In this document: one piece after another, positions 60,936 to 64,000 of the stretch
How positions within the stretch are numbered: the stretch's first letter is position 1
How the letters are laid out: each line of letters starts with the position of its first letter
Origin: Planctomycetaceae bacterium
GTDB lineage: Bacteria; Planctomycetota; Planctomycetia; Planctomycetales; Planctomycetaceae
Assembly: GCA_041398825.1 (NCBI GenBank)
Contig: JAWKTX010000003.1
Span: forward strand, 310,001 to 374,000
DNA: 64,000 bases
Direction of reading: 5' to 3'
Position numbers and translations under genes: made by a program
Notes under the pieces: generated by a model
The model's database searches: none
What the model saw: the letters and a program-made list of their open reading frames with translations, nothing else
Told to the model about the DNA's origin: nothing

Positions 60936-61964
60936 ATGCGATTTCCAATTGTCACCTTTGTGTTCTGTTCGATGCTGTCCATGGCAGTTTGCCCCGCGCA
61001 GAACACGACTAATTTTCCGGTGATTGGGCACGTCGATCGATTTGACGAGTCTGTTAATCGGTTGATTGATGTTGACGCCCGAATTGAGGTGCTCTGCGGA
61101 GGATTCGAGTGGGCCGAAGGTCCTGTTTGGGTGCCACAAGCCGAAAACAGATACGGTGGATCCGTCCTGTTCTCGGACATACCAAACAACGCAGTGATGC
61201 GGTGGCAGGAGGGCTTCGGCGTTTCTGTTTTCATGAAGCCTGCCGGATACACCGGGGTCGCGGAATATGGCAAGGAACCCGGCAGCAACGGTTTGGCTCT
61301 GGACAGGCAGGGACGTCTGGTCTTGTGCGAACATGGAGATCGCCGCATTTCTGTTCTCACGCAGAATGGAGGCAAGATGACGCTGGCGGATCGCTGGGAA
61401 GGCAAACGGTTCAACAGTCCCAATGACCTGGCGATCCGGGATAACGGTGACATTTTCTTCACCGACCCTATCTATGGTTTGCCCCGTCAGGCCGAAGACC
61501 CGCGGCGCGAAATTGATTTCTGTGGAGTCTACCGACTGCAACCAGATGGCACTGTGACCGCGGAATTCAAGGAAATTGCGAGACCGAACGGCATTGGATT
61601 TTCTCCCGATCAGAAAACTCTGTATGTCGCCAATAGTGATGGGCGTGATCCTGTCTGGCGTGCGTTTCCGGTGCAGGAAGACGGAAGTCTGGGTTCGCCG
61701 AGAGTTTTTTTTGATAGTTCGAAGTCGGAACAGATCTCAGCAGGTGGCGGTGACGGATTAAAGGTGGACCAGTTGGGGAATGTCTTCGCGACGGGGCCGG
61801 GTGGCGTCCTGATCATTTCTCCGACCGGTCAGCTGCTGGGGCGAATTGTCACGGGAGAACGTATCGCGAACGTCGGCTGGGGAAATGACGGAAGTACTTT
61901 GTATCTGACATCGGACATGTATCTTTGCCGAATTCAGACCCGGACGAAGGGAACGGGTTTCTGA
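60936..61964 (+). CDS. SMP-30/gluconolactonase-family secreted protein
   Basis: The protein has 342 residues, with AAGGTGG upstream of the ATG. A signal peptide ends at about VCPAQ. It is a six-bladed SGL propeller: FEWAEGPVWVP (conserved metal Glu), VLFSDIPNNAVMRW, NGLALDRQGRLVLCEHGDRR, FNSPNDLAIRDNGDIFFTDP (metal Asn and Asp), IARPNGIGFSPDQKTLYVAN and GGGDGLKVDQLGNVFATG. It hydrolyses lactones, probably of sugars. It is followed by a 15-bp repeat array and a DUF1501 gene. Confidence 0.9.
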   Translation: MRFPIVTFVFCSMLSMAVCPAQNTTNFPVIGHVDRFDESVNRLIDVDARIEVLCGGFEWAEGPVWVPQAENRYGGSVLFSDIPNNAVMRWQEGFGVSVFMKPAGYTGVAEYGKEPGSNGLALDRQGRLVLCEHGDRRISVLTQNGGKMTLADRWEGKRFNSPNDLAIRDNGDIFFTDPIYGLPRQAEDPRREIDFCGVYRLQPDGTVTAEFKEIARPNGIGFSPDQKTLYVANSDGRDPVWRAFPVQEDGSLGSPRVFFDSSKSEQISAGGGDGLKVDQLGNVFATGPGGVLIISPTGQLLGRIVTGERIANVGWGNDGSTLYLTSDMYLCRIQTRTKGTGF

Positions 61965-62290
61965 AATCGTCGTCGTCAACTGGTCAACACGCGAGCCGAT
62001 GCAATGCTCGGGTGGGCGAATATCAGTTGCCGTTCAGGATTGGCTCTGTTTCAGGAAAGACTGTTTCAGGAAAGACTGGTTCAGGAAAGACTGTTTCAGG
62101 AAAGACTGTTTCAGGAAAGACTGGTTCCATGGATGCTTCACGGTTAGAGTCTTGCTGAGGATGCCGATCGTCAACGTTAATCGTTTTTCTGACGGGCTGC
62201 TGGTTCCGTTACAGCTTCTGGTATTGTCACAGAGTCGACGTTTCGTGCGTCGATGGCATCGAAACAAAATCATCCCGGAGATGTGCTGTC
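61965..62290. other. Intergenic region with minisatellite
   Basis: About 325 bp between the lactonase and DUF1501 genes. It holds the 15-bp tandem repeat (62048-62122). No gene is supported: an open frame across the repeat gives only a monotonous repeat peptide. Confidence 0.45.
62048..62122 (+). repeat. 15-bp tandem repeat, five units
   Basis: Five units of GTTTCAGGAAAGACT (units 1, 2, 4, 5 identical; unit 3 starts GG) lie at 62048-62122, with a partial sixth. The unit length is a multiple of 3, so the array stays in frame in a spurious open frame. Confidence 0.9.
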
Positions 62291-63742
62291 TTGAATCATC
62301 GTGTTGAAACTGCCACTGGACTATTACAGCAGGTGACTCGTCGTTACCTGTTTCAGAATTCCGCGCTGGGGCTTGGAGCGGCAGCTTTGGGCTCGCTGTT
62401 AAATGAGTCAGCGTCGGCCGGGGCGGAATCATATTCACGTGACCCGATGGCTGCCCGGCCATCGCATCATACTCCGAAAGCCAGGGCTGTCATTTTTCTG
62501 TTTATGGCTGGTGGGCCGAGTCAACTGGACTTGTTCACGCACAAACCTTTGTTGCAGAAACACCATGGAGAGTCGCCACCTGCTGAGTTCATGGAAGGCA
62601 AACGATTTGCGTTTCTCAAGGGAACAGAAAAGTTGCTGGGCAGTTCCCAGCGATTTGCGAGATGGGGTGAATGTGGTCAGGAGCTGAGTCACCTGTTGCC
62701 TCATCATCGTCAAATTGTGGATGAGGTCTGCTGGATCAACGGCATGAAGACCGATGTCTTCAATCATGGTCCGGCGAAGCTGTTTGTTAACACCGGATCG
62801 CCTCAACCAGGTCGACCAGGCATGGGGGCCTGGGTGACATACGGCATCGGAAGCGAATCCAGCGACTTGCCCGGTTTTGTCGTGCTGCAGTCAGGTCCTC
62901 GAGGGCCTCGCGCGGGAAGTTCGCTCTGGTCGAGCGGATTTCTGCCGACAACGCACCAGGGCGTACCATTTCGGAGTGGACCGGAGCCGATTCTGAATCT
63001 AAAGAGCCCTGAGGGGCAGGGGAGAACGCAGGAACGGCACTTCGTCGATGTCGTGGGCGATTTGAATCGTATGAAGGCAGATGTGGTCGGTGATCCGGAG
63101 ATTCAGACTCGCATTGCTGCCTATGAGATGGCCTACCGCATGCAGTCCAGCGCGCCGGACCTGATGGACCTGGGACAGGAACCGCAACACATTCTTGACC
63201 TGTACGGAGCGACTCCCGGCAAGTCGTCTTATGCAAACAACTGCCTGTTGGCTCGTCGTATGATTCAGCGTGGTGTCCGTTTTGTTCAGCTCTATCACAC
63301 CAACTGGGATCACCACGGAGGGCCAACGGAAAACCTGGAGAATCATCTTCCCGCTGTTTGCCGGGAAGTGGATCAGGCATCGGCAGCCCTGGTTCAGGAT
63401 CTGAAGCAGCAAGGTTTGCTGGACGACACCATCGTGGTTTGGGGTGGAGAATTTGGTCGCACCCCGATGGGAGAAATTCGCCAGACGACCGGTCGCGATC
63501 ACCACATTGATGCTTATACGATGTGGATAGCCGGAGGCGGATTCAAATCGGGGATCATCCATGGTGCGACGGATGAGCTTGGGCTGAGTGTGACTGAGAA
63601 TGCAGTTCACGTTCATGATCTGCAGGCAACAATTCTGCATCAACTGGGGCTGGATCACGAGCGTCTCACCTACAGGTTTCAGGGCAGGGATTTCCGTCTG
63701 ACGGATGTTCACGGTCGTGTGGTAGACGACATCATTGCTTAA
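62291..63742 (+). CDS. DUF1501-family secreted protein (TTG start)
   Basis: The protein has 483 residues from a TTG at 62291. GGAG lies about 12 nt upstream. A Tat-like leader appears: TRRYLFQNSALGLGAAALGS. The DUF1501 domain follows with FLFMAGGPSQLDLFTHKP, WINGMKTDVFNHGPAKLF, LVWGGEFGRTP-type VVWGGEFGRTPMGE and HDLQATILHQLGLDHERLTY. DUF1501 belongs to the alkaline-phosphatase/sulfatase-like superfamily and is very common in planctomycetes, usually paired with a DUF1549/DUF1553 gene. That partner is not present here. The substrate is unknown. Confidence 0.88.
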   Translation: MNHRVETATGLLQQVTRRYLFQNSALGLGAAALGSLLNESASAGAESYSRDPMAARPSHHTPKARAVIFLFMAGGPSQLDLFTHKPLLQKHHGESPPAEFMEGKRFAFLKGTEKLLGSSQRFARWGECGQELSHLLPHHRQIVDEVCWINGMKTDVFNHGPAKLFVNTGSPQPGRPGMGAWVTYGIGSESSDLPGFVVLQSGPRGPRAGSSLWSSGFLPTTHQGVPFRSGPEPILNLKSPEGQGRTQERHFVDVVGDLNRMKADVVGDPEIQTRIAAYEMAYRMQSSAPDLMDLGQEPQHILDLYGATPGKSSYANNCLLARRMIQRGVRFVQLYHTNWDHHGGPTENLENHLPAVCREVDQASAALVQDLKQQGLLDDTIVVWGGEFGRTPMGEIRQTTGRDHHIDAYTMWIAGGGFKSGIIHGATDELGLSVTENAVHVHDLQATILHQLGLDHERLTYRFQGRDFRLTDVHGRVVDDIIA

Positions 63743-63747
63743 CTCAG

Positions 63748-63846
63748 CTGTCCGTTGAAAACCGGGACAGGTACGCTGGACGACTGAAAGCCATCATGTT
63801 TTCAGGTCTCCTGCTCGAGCCAGTCCCGTTCTTTAACAGGTTGTTA
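63748..63846 (-). repeat. Palindromic intergenic element, copy 3 (inverted)
   Basis: It starts 5 bp after the DUF1501 stop. The plus strand begins CTGTCCGTTGAAAACCGGGA and ends CCCGTTCTTTAACAGGTTG, so the ends are inverted repeats. The reverse complement aligns with copies 1 and 2 through GGCTCGAGCAGGAGACC and CAGTCGTCCAGCG. Confidence 0.75.
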
Positions 63847-63852
63847 GGAGAG

Positions 63853-64000
63853 ATGCGTGCAGACACGCTGTGGGCTGCGGTGAAGGACCCAAAATTCCGC
63901 TCCCGTCTGGCTTACCGTGTGAACGCACGGGGTGTCTGTTCCTTGCGCATGTGGGTCGATCACAAGAGTGTTAACTGGGGTGTGTTAACCTGGGGCAATC
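63853..64000 (+). CDS. Open frame running off window end, uncertain
   Basis: An ATG at 63853, with TTAGGAG just upstream, opens a frame (MRADTLWAAVKDPKFRSRLA) that has no stop in the remaining 49 codons. It is not recognised as any family. It begins right after the third palindromic element, so it could be a real gene or part of the repeat. The ribosome binding site is very close to the ATG. Confidence 0.3.
   Translation, partial: MRADTLWAAVKDPKFRSRLAYRVNARGVCSLRMWVDHKSVNWGVLTWGN

Noticed and set aside
62048..62122. 15-bp array as a CRISPR
   Set aside because: There are no spacers between units, and the repeat is too short.
61925..62158. Repeat peptide frame (KTVSGKTGS units) over the 15-bp minisatellite
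   Set aside because: It has no ribosome binding site or fold, overlaps the lactonase end, and is explained by the unit length being a multiple of three.

Overview
The window looks like chromosomal DNA from a planctomycete (class Planctomycetia, possibly Planctomycetaceae or a close relative). The evidence is the mix of families typical of that phylum: a DUF1559 pseudopilin-like protein, a DUF1501 protein with a Tat-like leader, an N-acetylgalactosamine/aryl sulfatase, a very large secreted propeller-HEAT-cytochrome c protein, a secreted protein with an LEPR-XLL-like sorting signal and ELWxxDGT repeats, and an ECF42-type sigma operon rich in DGPF/YCII proteins. The assignment is by gene content only. 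Codon use looks like that of a moderately GC-rich genome.

Layout. 1-159 is the 5' end of a secreted protein on the minus strand. 796-10613 (+) is a complete chemotaxis signalling operon: STAS protein, short soluble MCP, CheY, CheA, CheW, soluble PAS-PAS-MCP, a CheR-CheD fusion, and CheB. No receptor in it has a membrane segment. A strong bidirectional terminator at 10706-10747 separates it from 10745-16893 (-), an ECF42-type sigma factor gene with a train of DGPF/YCII, VOC, DoxX, SRPBCC and DUF1579 genes. Two promoters of the form TGTCGA-N17-CGAC lie in front of this train and match the ECF42 consensus, so the sigma factor probably drives its own operon. One DGPF gene carries a single-base frameshift.

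17787-25373 holds PhoH, a 7TM-HD phosphohydrolase, a DUF900-type alpha/beta-hydrolase lipoprotein (-), and a STAS/anti-sigma-kinase partner-switching pair. 25548-28961 (-) encodes the large propeller-HEAT-cytochrome protein. 29407-32749 (+) encodes a PilM-PilN-like fusion and a PilO-like protein with two Ig-like domains. 32905-38439 (+) is an Lhr helicase directly abutting an Nei-type DNA glycosylase.

From about 38.8 kb to 57.9 kb the DNA is more accessory and decayed. It holds a frameshifted DMFase-like secreted protein, an ISKra4-type transposase remnant, a REP-associated tyrosine transposase flanked by inverted REP-like sequences beside an AcuI/YhdH C-terminal remnant, a His-rich protein gene broken by a stop codon and a 17-bp repeat array, and an IS110-family element with a perfect upstream hairpin. 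Between these lie intact secreted proteins: DUF1559, a lipoprotein, a PQQ propeller protein, SGNH-TolB and hydrolase-EEP fusions, and the ELWxxDGT protein. 58163-63742 (+) is a run of secreted catabolic-type genes: sulfatase, EEP phosphatase, SMP-30 lactonase and DUF1501. Three diverged copies of a roughly 100-bp palindromic element (21.65, 56.53 and 63.75 kb) and a 15-bp minisatellite (62.05 kb) are scattered in intergenic DNA.

All functional calls rest on motifs read by eye. No database search was possible.
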